Shown here piece by piece: positions 7,426 through 15,544 of a stretch of DNA of 45,105 nucleotides (its first letter is position 1; every line of letters begins with the position of its first letter). A program made the translations under genes and the position numbers. This DNA is from Clostridiaceae bacterium (GTDB lineage: Bacteria > Bacillota > Clostridia > Lachnospirales > Lachnospiraceae). Under the pieces are notes generated by a model that saw nothing but the letters and a program-made list of their open reading frames with translations, was not told the origin of the DNA and made no database searches. The DNA lies in assembly GCA_018378255.1 (NCBI GenBank), contig JAGZXV010000019.1, forward strand, positions 1-45,105, read 5' to 3'.

Positions 7426-9273
7426 ATGGAAGACAGACCTGATCCCAACCGAATATTAGCCGAACATTTCCCCAAACGGCAGGACGATGGAAAAGGCAGA
7501 TTAAAAATATTTTTTGGATATGCCGCCGGGGTTGGGAAGACCTATGCAATGTTGGAAGCCGCAAGAGATGATCTGGAAGCGGGCATCGATGTGGCGGCAG
7601 GCTATATCGAGCCTCATGAGAGGCCGGAAACTCTGGCTTTCATGGATGGGATAGAGCTTTTGACACCACGATACCTGGAATACCGGGGAATTCGGCTCAG
7701 GGAATTTGATTTAGATGCCGCATTGATCCGGAAACCGGAGATCCTGCTGGTAGATGAACTGGCCCATACCAACCCGGAAGGTTTCCGCCATTCCAAACGG
7801 TATCAGGATATTCAGGAGCTGCTGGATGCTGGAATCAATGTGTACACCACGGTAAATGTACAGCATTTGGAAAGCCTTCATGATATTGTGGCATCCATCA
7901 CCCATGTCAGGGTAAAGGAACGGATACCGGACCGGGTATTTGACCAGGCAGACCAGGTGGAACTGATCGATATCGAGCCTGAAGAACTGATGAAACGTCT
8001 GGCGACCGGTAAGGTTTACCAAAAGGACCAGGCCGGCCGGGCTATGGGGAATTTTTTTACGCTGGAAAAATTGACCGCCTTGAGGGAAATCGCCCTCAGA
8101 CGGACTGCCGACCATGTAAACCGGACCGTGAACCGGAAGAGAGAGGCGGCAGGAAAAGATTATTTTACCGCGGAGCACATTTTGGTCTGTGTATCTTCCG
8201 CTCCGTCCAATGAAAAGGTGATCAGGACCGCTGCGAGAATGTCGGATGCCTTTCACGGAGATCTCACCGCCATTGTGGTAAAAACAGAGAGTATGGAAGA
8301 AATGAGCGGTAAATTGAAGAAAGCGCTGGAAGAAAATATTGCATTGGCAAAGCAGTTTGGAGCCAATGCTATTACCGTGTATGGAGATGATATTGCGGAA
8401 CAGATTGCCAGGTATGCGCGGCGCAGCGGGGTGTCAAAAATCGTAATCGGCAGAACGGTCAGAAAGCACAGCATGTTCTGCTTGAAGCAGACTCTGATCG
8501 ACCGTTTGATAAAAGCGGTCCCCAATATGGATATCTATGTCATACCGGACAGCAGTGCGGTTAAGGATGAGAGAAAGAAACGGCCGGGATTTTTAATGGC
8601 AGGGCGGCAGAAGAATGCCCAGAAATGGCTGAGAACAGCCGGCATTCTGGCGGGAGCGGCAGCCTTTTTAGTGCTCATATATAATTTCTTTTTTGTAGAA
8701 CCCAGATATTCATTTTTTTCATATGCAGCAGTTTATCCATTTACATTTGCGGCCATGACGGCCTGCGCTGTAATAACCAGTTCCATGGCGGCCAGGCTGA
8801 AAAAACAGGCAAAGATATCCGAAGAAGAATCCGGCCAGATGCAGGCGCTGATGAATATCAGCCACAGGCTGAAGCAGGCGGAAAATGATGCTGATAAATT
8901 TGAAATTCTGGGAATCCAGGCATCGGAACTTCTGCGCTGCCATGTGGTCATATACAGAGCTCTGCCAGACAGAAATGGTTTGGAAAAAGCAGGTGTCTAT
9001 CCGTCTGGTGATAGAGCGGACAGTGAAGAACTGTTTGATAAAAGCGATGAAAAGGCTGTGGCTGAATGGGTCTGTAAGAATAAACATAAAGCCGGAAGAA
9101 CCACAGACACACTTCCCGGCGCCCAGGCCAGATATATGCCGGTGGCAGGAACCGGTAAAGTTTATGGCGTTATCGGAATCGATTTAAGGAAAAAAGGAAG
9201 CATTGAACCGAATGACAAGAACATCCTGAACATTATGATAAGCGAGACAGTATCCGCTCTCAAAACGGATTAA
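7426..9273 (+). CDS. kdpD: Shortened KdpD sensor protein lacking the histidine kinase
   Basis: A 615-residue protein; a full KdpD is about 900. Residues 20-230 form the KdpD N-terminal domain with Walker A GYAAGVGKTY (31-40) and LLVDELAHTNPEG near 110. Residues 250-375 are a universal-stress-protein (Usp) domain. Two membrane spans follow (about 404-424 and 434-455, with FFFVEPRYSFF between). The canonical protein has four spans, and these match the last two. A GAF-like region fills about 480-612. The protein then stops: no HisKA H-box and no HATPase N/G boxes. It may work as a ligand or c-di-AMP/K+ sensing input to a separate kinase. GGAGG precedes the ATG. It follows kdpC after a structured spacer. 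Confidence 0.9.
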   Translation: MEDRPDPNRILAEHFPKRQDDGKGRLKIFFGYAAGVGKTYAMLEAARDDLEAGIDVAAGYIEPHERPETLAFMDGIELLTPRYLEYRGIRLREFDLDAALIRKPEILLVDELAHTNPEGFRHSKRYQDIQELLDAGINVYTTVNVQHLESLHDIVASITHVRVKERIPDRVFDQADQVELIDIEPEELMKRLATGKVYQKDQAGRAMGNFFTLEKLTALREIALRRTADHVNRTVNRKREAAGKDYFTAEHILVCVSSAPSNEKVIRTAARMSDAFHGDLTAIVVKTESMEEMSGKLKKALEENIALAKQFGANAITVYGDDIAEQIARYARRSGVSKIVIGRTVRKHSMFCLKQTLIDRLIKAVPNMDIYVIPDSSAVKDERKKRPGFLMAGRQKNAQKWLRTAGILAGAAAFLVLIYNFFFVEPRYSFFSYAAVYPFTFAAMTACAVITSSMAARLKKQAKISEEESGQMQALMNISHRLKQAENDADKFEILGIQASELLRCHVVIYRALPDRNGLEKAGVYPSGDRADSEELFDKSDEKAVAEWVCKNKHKAGRTTDTLPGAQARYMPVAGTGKVYGVIGIDLRKKGSIEPNDKNILNIMISETVSALKTD

Positions 9274-9274
9274 T

Positions 9275-9325
9275 TCTCTTTATAGTATGTTTACACCATT
9301 ACAAAGGTCCCATATAGAATCTTTA
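9275..9325 (+). promoter_or_regulatory. KdpE-type box and shared promoter block
   Basis: TTTATA-GTATG-TTTACA (9279-9295) matches the E. coli KdpE operator pattern TTTATA-N5-TTTACA, including the following CC. It is followed by CAAAGGTCCCATATAGAATC and TTTA (9302-9325), nearly identical to the block at 2615-2637 before kdpF. It lies right after the kdpD stop codon and before the small gene at 9379. Match to the known operator is from memory; binding is inferred. Confidence 0.6.
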
Positions 9326-9378
9326 CTGAAAAAGGTAGTATGATTAAATCAGAAAGAGAGAGGAAGAAGGGATCAGTT

Positions 9379-9564
9379 ATGGCAGCAAAAATCTTATTAT
9401 TCGTAGAAACACCGCTCGAACGCCTGTTAAAAAAACATCCGCTGCTGCTCATGATCATCATGCAGATCATCACGGCTTTATCCATGCTCATTATAGTTTC
9501 AGGCATTGCATTGACCGGATGCGGAGTGATTTATGTTTTTTATAAGTTAATTGGGATTATGTAA
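9379..9564 (+). CDS. Small membrane protein, probably Kdp-linked
   Basis: A 61-residue protein: a basic amphipathic N-terminus (ETPLERLLKKHP) followed by about 40 mostly hydrophobic residues with a central TGCGV, enough for one long or two short membrane spans. I do not recognise the family. A GGAAGAAGG site lies about 8 nt before the ATG at 9379; an earlier in-frame ATG at 9340 has poorer spacing. The upstream region carries a KdpE-type box and a promoter block shared with kdpF, so it is probably induced with the potassium pump. A modulator or accessory peptide of KdpFABC or KdpD is a reasonable guess, not shown. Confidence 0.6.
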   Translation: MAAKILLFVETPLERLLKKHPLLLMIIMQIITALSMLIIVSGIALTGCGVIYVFYKLIGIM

Positions 9565-9663
9565 AATGATTTTCAATAGATATCCATGATCAAAGATAAA
9601 ATTAGATATACCTTTTCACCCTCAAGATTTCCCCCCTCTATTTCAAGTTCCATTTACAGAGCC

Positions 9664-10027
9664 GGAGAAAACCAGCTGGAAAGCGGCGAGATGGCGGGGC
9701 CGGGAGGCCCTCGTGGAGGCGGAACGGCGGCAGGGTTCATGGGCGGATGGAATTCGTATGGAACCCCTTAGAAGTACTTGGCCCGCAAGGGCGGAAAAAG
9801 GCAGGCAGAAACTGACAACCGAATCAGTTTCTGAGGTGCCCCTTGAGTGGTAAAGTCATCAGGAGTTTACCACGAATGGGCACCGGCCTGCCTTTTTCCG
9901 TCTTTGCAGGCCGTAGTACTTCTTAGGGGCGAATCCCGAATTCCATCCGCCCATGAACCCTGCCGCCGTTCCGCCTCCACGAGGGCCTCCCGGCCCCGCT
10001 ATCTCACCGCTTTCCAGCGTATCCTTT
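9664..10027 (+). repeat. Giant hairpin element, copy 2
   Basis: Arms 9676-9805 and 9887-10017 are reverse complements with few mismatches (about 130 nt each). The tip (9806-9886) has CAGAAACTG/CAGTTTCTG, then GGTGCCC...GGGCACC with an inner TGGTAAA/TTTACCA. Read in this strand, the tip and inner stem match copy 1 (171-542, minus strand) over about 108 nt. Several paired differences keep pairing intact (GTGCCC/GGGCAC versus ATGCCC/GGGCAT; GGTAAA/TTTACC versus GGTGAA/TTCACC). The middle of the arms differs between copies; the outer GGAAAGCGG and flanks GAAAACCAGC and GCGTA are shared. It lies downstream of the small plus-strand gene and before the convergent SIMPL gene. The remaining gene-free bases (9565-9663, 10028-10056) show nothing else. 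Confidence 0.85.
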
Positions 10028-10056
10028 GGTCCGCCCCTCGTCAATGCCATCTCTTT

Positions 10057-10809
10057 TTATTTTACAATTTCATAATTTACCGAGATTCTGGCCTCGACTC
10101 CGATTTGACCCGGTTCTACCGCAATTGCCGCCGCCGTATCCATAACAGCTCCAGCTGTTGCCGCAGTCCTTTGGTATCCGTTATAACGCGCCTGCTGGCT
10201 GGACGAATATTCTTCCACATGAACAACGCTTCCGAGGGCAGCGCCGCCCGCTTCGGCAATCGCCTGGGCCTTTTGTTTAGCAGATTCCATGGCCTTCTTT
10301 AAAGCTTCCTGATAGCTGGCATCGTAATTGCTGGAAAGATAATCTACGGACTGAATTCGGTTGATTCCTGCCTCGACACAGCTTGTAATCAGTGTTCCGG
10401 CCATGTCGATTGGGATATCGGAGACAGTGATGTTGGTGTTCATCTCATATCCGGTGATGTCCTTACCTGTATTCCAGTCATAAACAGGCTCCAAACCATA
10501 GTTGGAGGTCTGGATAGAAGTCTTTTCCACACCGGCGGATTCCAGAACTTTAAGGGCATTTTCCAAATCCTTTTTATTCTGGTCCTGACAGCTTTTAGCG
10601 TCCGCTGCCTGGGTATAGACAGCTAATGTGATCTCGGCTATGTCGGGAACCACCTTTACTGTTTCGGTACTTTGTACCGTTATCACCTGATTTTCTGTAT
10701 TCTGGACCTTAATGGTGCCCGGAATAGCCGCCTGGCTGCAGGCCGACAGAGCGATTGCGCCGGCTGCGATAACAGCGGCAAATGTACTTCGTTTTGTAAT
10801 TTGATTCAT
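10057..10809 (-). CDS. SIMPL domain (DUF541) lipoprotein
   Basis: A 250-residue secreted lipoprotein. The signal peptide ends in a lipobox, ALSAC, with the lipidated cysteine at residue 24. The mature part is a SIMPL/DUF541 domain: ITVQSTETVKVVPDIAEITLAVYTQ near the start, the central YGLEPVYDW and VSDIPIDMAGTLITSCVEAGIN, then the KKAMESAKQKAQAIAEAGGAALG helix. Family members are envelope proteins of unclear role, some linked to oxidative stress. AGGAGG precedes the ATG. The 3' end faces the giant hairpin. Confidence 0.9.
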   Translation of the reverse strand: MNQITKRSTFAAVIAAGAIALSACSQAAIPGTIKVQNTENQVITVQSTETVKVVPDIAEITLAVYTQAADAKSCQDQNKKDLENALKVLESAGVEKTSIQTSNYGLEPVYDWNTGKDITGYEMNTNITVSDIPIDMAGTLITSCVEAGINRIQSVDYLSSNYDASYQEALKKAMESAKQKAQAIAEAGGAALGSVVHVEEYSSSQQARYNGYQRTAATAGAVMDTAAAIAVEPGQIGVEARISVNYEIVK

Positions 10810-10903
10810 AATACATACCTCCTTTACAGTATCTATTGTAACGGAAAATGCTGGAAGATGTATTTCTTTTCCCTTAATAATCCATAGCTAATTATTTACG
10901 GAA

Positions 10904-10934
10904 CTGTGACGGAAAACAAAGGCAGCCGTCACAG
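10904..10934 (-). terminator. Stem downstream of the subtilisin gene
   Basis: CTGTGACGG (10904-10912) and CCGTCACAG (10926-10934) form a perfect 9-bp stem with a 13-nt loop, just past the subtilisin stop codon on the minus strand. No clear T-run follows, so termination is uncertain. Confidence 0.4.
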
Positions 10935-10936
10935 CA

Positions 10937-12259
10937 TCAATATACAAAAGCGGAATACACATCTAAAAATCCGCCGCATCCCACCTTTCCATCCAGAAGA
11001 TCCGATTTTCTGGAGGAGGCCAGCAGAACATTCTTTAAATCGGCCAGGCTGAGGTCTAAACGATAGGAATAGAGCATGGCCGCGGCGCCTGTGACCATGG
11101 GCGCTGCCATTGAAGTGCCGCTCATAAATTCATAGCTGTTTTCCGGCGTGGTGCTGACGATATAGGTGCCTGGAGCGGCAATGTCCACAGAGCCGGGTCC
11201 ATAGTTGGAACTGGTATCTAAACTTCCGTCAAACAGCAGATTGCCTACGGAGATGATGTTGTCTGAAGAAAATGAAGCCGGATAAACCGGATTCTGGTCT
11301 ATATTGTAGCCGATTCCCATAGCGTCTCCATTCCCGGCTGCCACGATAAAAAGCATGGGGGAATTTTGGATAACCTGAGCCAGTTCTTCATTATATTTTG
11401 AGGAACCGAAGCTGAGGTTGCAGATGGAAGCGCCGTTTGCTTCCGCGTAATGTATGGCTTCGATCACCGATGCAGGATTTCCCGCCCCGTCATTCCCTCC
11501 CAGCGCTTTTAAAGACATGATTTTAACATGGGTATTGTCTGCGATTCCGGCAATACCGCCATTGTTTCTGCCTGCGGCTATTGTTCCTGCGGCATGGGTG
11601 CCGTGGGTGTCTTCTTTTCCATTATAAATGATGTTGTTGTTGCTGTAAAAATTCCATCCGTTGACATCGTCGATATAACCATTGCCGTCATTGTCAATTC
11701 CGTCACCGGGGATTTCCCCTTGATTTACCCACATGGAACCTTGAAGGTCCGGGTGCCCGGTATCAATGCCGGTATCGATCACTGCAACGGTCACATCCCG
11801 CTTGGACTGGGCTTTTTCATAAAGATCCCAGGCAGGGCGGATATTGATATCAATTCCTGCGGCTGCCTTGGTTTTCCGCATCTCAATGGCGTCGGGGCCC
11901 ACTGGATTGGGGATGCTTATTGAATTGTCACCGGTGATAGCCCGGTACATCTCAGTGGCATATTTAAAATTATCGATCAGTTCAATCATCTGGAATTCCC
12001 CATCATTTTTGAGTCCCCACTGATAGGTGGCATAAGAATCTCCGGGGGAGAGGTTTACCAGTCCCGGCCCCACGGCAAATGAACGGAGTTCTGATCCGCT
12101 TTGAGGGGCAGCTTCGGCCTTAAACTGATGGAATAAATCTTCAGAACCAGGCGATGAAAATGAAGCCGCCGGATATGAAGCCGCAGAATGCAGAACTGCG
12201 GACAGCGGGGGCGCAGCAATTGTAAAGGCCGCAAAAGCGGCTAATATTGTTTTTGTCAT
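10937..12259 (-). CDS. Secreted S8 family serine protease (subtilisin-like)
   Basis: A 440-residue exported protease with an N-terminal signal sequence (TKTILAAFAAFTIAAPPLSA). The catalytic triad is clear: Asp162 in VAVIDTGIDTGHPDL, His219 in EDTHGTHAAGTIAAG, Ser383 in MSGTSMAAPMVTGAAA; the oxyanion Asn is in VAAGNGD near 310. A short propeptide of about 100 residues precedes the catalytic domain, and DNDGNGYIDDVNGWNF is a typical S8 calcium-loop stretch. No anchor follows the catalytic domain, so it is probably released or loosely cell-associated. AGGAGG lies 7-8 nt before the ATG. Confidence 0.95.
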   Translation of the reverse strand: MTKTILAAFAAFTIAAPPLSAVLHSAASYPAASFSSPGSEDLFHQFKAEAAPQSGSELRSFAVGPGLVNLSPGDSYATYQWGLKNDGEFQMIELIDNFKYATEMYRAITGDNSISIPNPVGPDAIEMRKTKAAAGIDINIRPAWDLYEKAQSKRDVTVAVIDTGIDTGHPDLQGSMWVNQGEIPGDGIDNDGNGYIDDVNGWNFYSNNNIIYNGKEDTHGTHAAGTIAAGRNNGGIAGIADNTHVKIMSLKALGGNDGAGNPASVIEAIHYAEANGASICNLSFGSSKYNEELAQVIQNSPMLFIVAAGNGDAMGIGYNIDQNPVYPASFSSDNIISVGNLLFDGSLDTSSNYGPGSVDIAAPGTYIVSTTPENSYEFMSGTSMAAPMVTGAAAMLYSYRLDLSLADLKNVLLASSRKSDLLDGKVGCGGFLDVYSAFVY

Positions 12260-12317
12260 TATCTAACCTCCTGATTTTCCAGGGTGTGCCGGCTATGGAA
12301 ATAAATGTTTCACTCAC

Positions 12318-12334
12318 CCTGGTAGTTTACCAGG
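12318..12334. promoter_or_regulatory. Perfect palindrome upstream of the protease gene
   Basis: CCTGGTA-GTT-TACCAGG, 7-bp perfect arms, lies about 60 bp before the subtilisin start and just past the SGNH stop codon. It has no T-run, so an operator or mRNA stem is more likely than a terminator. Confidence 0.4.
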
Positions 12335-12358
12335 CAGATTTGAAAAATATGTGAACTT

Positions 12359-13006
12359 TTATACATTGATAAGTTTGGGAATCAGTTCTGCCAGGGCAGT
12401 AGCCAGCTCCCGATGGCCTTTTTCTGTCAGATGGATATAATCGATGGGGCTGATTTCGCTGACGATTTCATTGGCATCCAGGTAATGGCAGTTCATCAGT
12501 TCAGCAACTTTTTTAAATTCTTCGGAAAGCATTTGGGCTTTTTCAGAACATTCCCTTCCCATAGTCTGCAGAACCGGCTTGGTTTCATAGCGTTTATCGA
12601 TGCTTTTAGGCGTGATTACCAGTATATTTGGAGTATTTTTAGCCCAGCAGTCTTCTGTGGCCTGTGCTTTGGCGATCAGCCGTTTCAGTCCCATGGCGAT
12701 ACAGGCGGCCGAACTGCCAAATCGTTCTTTTGTATCATTGGTGCCCAGCATGATGATCAGAAGTTTAACCGGCGCATGGCTTTTAAGGCAGGGATGGATA
12801 TAATTCAGACCGCACATCCCTTCCCGGACCGGGTCTTCAAAACTGGTGGTTCTGCCGTTCAATCCCTCTTCAATGACCAGATATTCGTCACCAAGGTCTT
12901 TGGCAAGCAGTCTGGTCCAGCGGGTGTTTTCGTCAAAACGTTTTTGGTTATCGGCGCAAAAACCGTGGGTGTTGGAATCACCGAAACATACGATGTGTTT
13001 TAGCAT
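12359..13006 (-). CDS. SGNH/GDSL hydrolase
   Basis: A 215-residue esterase-like protein. Block I is CFGDSNTHG with the nucleophile serine near residue 11, block III is MLGTNDTKERFG, and block V is DYIHLTEKGH near the C-terminus supplying Asp and His. No signal peptide is seen, so it acts in the cytoplasm. The family removes acyl groups from esters, often acetyl groups from sugars, or acts as an arylesterase; the GRTTSFEDP segment is common in the arylesterase/acyl-CoA thioesterase-like branch. The start MLKHIVCFGDS is chosen because it fits the family. An ATG three codons upstream sits only 2 nt from AAGGAG. It lies between the PLD-like gene and the protease gene on the same strand. Confidence 0.9.
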   Translation of the reverse strand: MLKHIVCFGDSNTHGFCADNQKRFDENTRWTRLLAKDLGDEYLVIEEGLNGRTTSFEDPVREGMCGLNYIHPCLKSHAPVKLLIIMLGTNDTKERFGSSAACIAMGLKRLIAKAQATEDCWAKNTPNILVITPKSIDKRYETKPVLQTMGRECSEKAQMLSEEFKKVAELMNCHYLDANEIVSEISPIDYIHLTEKGHRELATALAELIPKLINV

Positions 13007-13050
13007 AGTGTCCATTTCTCCTTTTCATATATAAAAATTAATGTAACAGA

Positions 13051-14496
13051 TCAGATCAAATAGTGGAATAGCTGAAAGAGCCTGGAGGTAATGAAAAACA
13101 GGATTTGTTTCATTTTGGGAACCTCTTTCACCTTTCCTGCATCTTCCGCCGCTGCGGTTCCGTCAGGAGCCAGTTTTGCCGCATCTTCCTGCAAGGCCAG
13201 AATATGGCCTTCCAGCTGTTTGCTGAACTCTTCACCGTGGATTACTAGCATGGTTTCCGTATCCACATAGGTGCTTCTCATATCCAGGTTATAAGAACCG
13301 ATCAAAGAGAGATTGCGGTCGATCAGCATGGATTTTCCATGGGAAGAGTGGTCCCCATTGTATTCGTAAACTGTGACCCCTGTGTCCAGGATCTTACTTT
13401 TGTTATGTATATAATCGGAAGAAGCCATGAAATTATCGCCTACGGCAACGGAGTTTATCATCATTTTAAAATCAGGAACCGTTTTGGCCGTTTCCGCCAT
13501 ACCGTCGTACATGTCCTGGCTGAATACTGCATAAGGGGTGTGAAGATAAACCCGTTCGTCTGCCTGTTTCATCAGTTCCTCGAGCTGATACCAGATCCAG
13601 GGTTCCTTTCCCATGATATGGGTGGGGTTCCAGATCAGCGTCGCCTTTTTAATGGGGATCGTGGAGGCTGTATAGTCAAACCCGGGGGCTGTCAGTTCCG
13701 GGATTCGGGCCGCGAGGGCGAGATAATGATCCCTTAATTCGGATTCCGCTGCCGGTATTTTCTTTTTCATCGATTTTGAGGGCTGTTCGAAGACTGTTTT
13801 ACAGTATTTGGAATTCCACATATCCTGGAAATACGCGTCGGTCTGCCAGACGGCGCTGGATTTATCTCCCTCATCTAAATAGGCGGTATTATAGATGAGA
13901 ACATCCCTGTCATAGCTGAGATTTTCCAGATTATATTCCCCCAGAAAATAATCAAATGTATTTCTTCCGCCCATCAAAAGCAGTTTGTCATCGACCAGCA
14001 CATATTTATCATGCATGCGCCCATGAATAGTCCAGGGCTTGAGCAGATTTGGTGTATTATAGAATTTAATTTCAATATCGGGATGGGCGCCCAACGCATA
14101 GAAAATGGGCTTATTATTCATATGAAGGCTTCCGTACATCCCGTCCACAAGGATCTGGACCTTGACACCCCGGTCCGCAGCCTCTAAAATAGAGGAAAAA
14201 ATATCATTGCAGCTCTGCCCCGTCCGTATGTCAAATGTGGACAGCACAATCCGCTCCTTGGCCTGATGAATCATCTGGATTCTGGCATTTAAAGCGTCCG
14301 TACTGCTTTCAACCACCGCAGCCCGGTCGACGCTGTCTGCGTCTGTGTTATTATAAAAATGGGCGGTATCAAAAGTGGAACGGAAAGAATCGCCAGTCTG
14401 TTTTGGATGTATAAATGGGATCAGACATCCCAAAATAATATAAACTAAAAATACGGCAGCCGCCAGTAAAAGGTGCTTTGCCCGGAACTTAAACAT
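13051..14496 (-). CDS. Phospholipase D-like / cardiolipin synthase-like protein
   Basis: A 481-residue membrane-anchored protein with one N-terminal span (HLLLAAAVFLVYIILGCLIPF). It has two HKD motifs, HDKYVLVD (His162, Lys164, Asp169) followed by GGRN, and HGKSMLID (His386, Lys388, Asp393) followed by GSYN. This is the arrangement of bacterial cardiolipin synthases and related phospholipases D. Many true cardiolipin synthases have two N-terminal spans; this one has a single span and a longer insert between the motifs, so it may be a phospholipase or transphosphatidylase on the outer face. It is followed by the SGNH gene after 44 bp, possibly co-transcribed. Confidence 0.88.
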   Translation of the reverse strand: MFKFRAKHLLLAAAVFLVYIILGCLIPFIHPKQTGDSFRSTFDTAHFYNNTDADSVDRAAVVESSTDALNARIQMIHQAKERIVLSTFDIRTGQSCNDIFSSILEAADRGVKVQILVDGMYGSLHMNNKPIFYALGAHPDIEIKFYNTPNLLKPWTIHGRMHDKYVLVDDKLLLMGGRNTFDYFLGEYNLENLSYDRDVLIYNTAYLDEGDKSSAVWQTDAYFQDMWNSKYCKTVFEQPSKSMKKKIPAAESELRDHYLALAARIPELTAPGFDYTASTIPIKKATLIWNPTHIMGKEPWIWYQLEELMKQADERVYLHTPYAVFSQDMYDGMAETAKTVPDFKMMINSVAVGDNFMASSDYIHNKSKILDTGVTVYEYNGDHSSHGKSMLIDRNLSLIGSYNLDMRSTYVDTETMLVIHGEEFSKQLEGHILALQEDAAKLAPDGTAAAEDAGKVKEVPKMKQILFFITSRLFQLFHYLI

Positions 14497-14764
14497 TGCC
14501 CCAGATCCTTTCTCTCTGTAAATTGTCGGGTTATTCCATATGAAAGATGTTTATGGATAATAAAAGTCCGTTTGATTGGATTCTGTTTTACAGTGTATCA
14601 CATTTTCTATTATATTTCAAAATTTCATAATTTTGTCATCGGAAATTAATAGCAGTTTTAGTGGGCAAGTGTTATACTAAGTATGATACGTGAGCGTGTG
14701 TGGCTGAAAAATCTTTTCATGACCTGTACGTTCTATGGAAATTTATAAAAAAGGAAAATAAATT

Positions 14765-15418
14765 ATGAAATGGTTAAAAAGAAAATATAGATTCTCCCAC
14801 GTTTTTATGGCTGCTTTGTTCACTTCAGTGGTGGTGAGCTTAACTGCCTGCCAGGGCTCTAAACAGGCGGGAAGTTCACAGAATATGGAAACAACCGCGG
14901 CGGCGGAATCCGTACCGATGGAAGTTGTGGAAGAGGCTTTAACAGAGAAAAAAGCTGAGGAAGCAGAAGGCTGCGGCATTTTGAGAGGAACTGTAATCGA
15001 CGGTTCCGACTATTCGGAATCCATCACAATAAGGACTGATAACGGCAGTGATTATAATGTTTTAACTACCAGCGTGCCTTTAGAGGAGATCACAACGATC
15101 AAACCGGGGCAGAAAGTTGCCATCGCGTACTGCGGAACCCTGCAGGAAGAGGATCTTCAGGGGGTGCAGTTGATTGTAACCCTGAACCCACAGGTACAGT
15201 ATGAGGTGAAAACGGTTACCGGAGTTACCGTAACCAATATGATGAGCACATTTACCGTCAAAGATGGGGATGGACAGGAGATATCTTTCATGAAGGATAA
15301 CTGCAGTATAGAAGATAACTCCCTCAGTAAAGACAGTGGAGATCATATAAAGGTGGTATACGTGACTTCCATGGATACGGAGATTAACTATCCGCTGAAG
15401 ATAGTTAAGGCGGAGTGA
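14765..15418 (+). CDS. Hypothetical lipoprotein
   Basis: A 217-residue predicted lipoprotein. A basic N-terminus, a hydrophobic stretch and the lipobox SLTAC (Cys29) are followed by a low-complexity linker rich in Ala, Glu and Ser. A compact domain of repeated beta-strand character then starts near CGILRGTVIDGSDYSESITI. The second half has a similar strand pattern (TVTGVTVTNMMSTFTVKDGDG), hinting at two small beta-barrel units. I recognise no family. AAAAGGAAA precedes the ATG; a candidate -10 TATACT lies about 85 bp upstream. It is convergent with the hydrogenase operon and ends at a shared terminator. Confidence 0.8.
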   Translation: MKWLKRKYRFSHVFMAALFTSVVVSLTACQGSKQAGSSQNMETTAAAESVPMEVVEEALTEKKAEEAEGCGILRGTVIDGSDYSESITIRTDNGSDYNVLTTSVPLEEITTIKPGQKVAIAYCGTLQEEDLQGVQLIVTLNPQVQYEVKTVTGVTVTNMMSTFTVKDGDGQEISFMKDNCSIEDNSLSKDSGDHIKVVYVTSMDTEINYPLKIVKAE

Positions 15419-15477
15419 TTTTCCGGCTGAATCGGCACGTTTTTTGCTGCCGCTTAAGAAGTAAGTGATAAAAGAAT

Positions 15478-15518
15478 AAAAATGGCTCTCTGACATCAAT
15501 TGCCAGGAGCCATTTTTT
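15478..15518. terminator. Bidirectional terminator
   Basis: AAAAATGGCTC (15478-15488) pairs with GAGCCATTTTTT (15507-15518). T-runs lie on both strands, and it sits between the convergent lipoprotein gene and hndD. Confidence 0.85.
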
Positions 15519-15544
15519 AGGTTCATGAAGTTATGTATTAAACC

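Noticed and set aside
9586..10302. Open frames across the second giant hairpin, on both strands
   Set aside because: Same reason; they also overlap the well-supported SIMPL gene and mirror each other because of the palindrome.
12413..13003. Long plus-strand frame opposite the SGNH hydrolase
   Set aside because: It is the antisense shadow of a gene with clear catalytic motifs.
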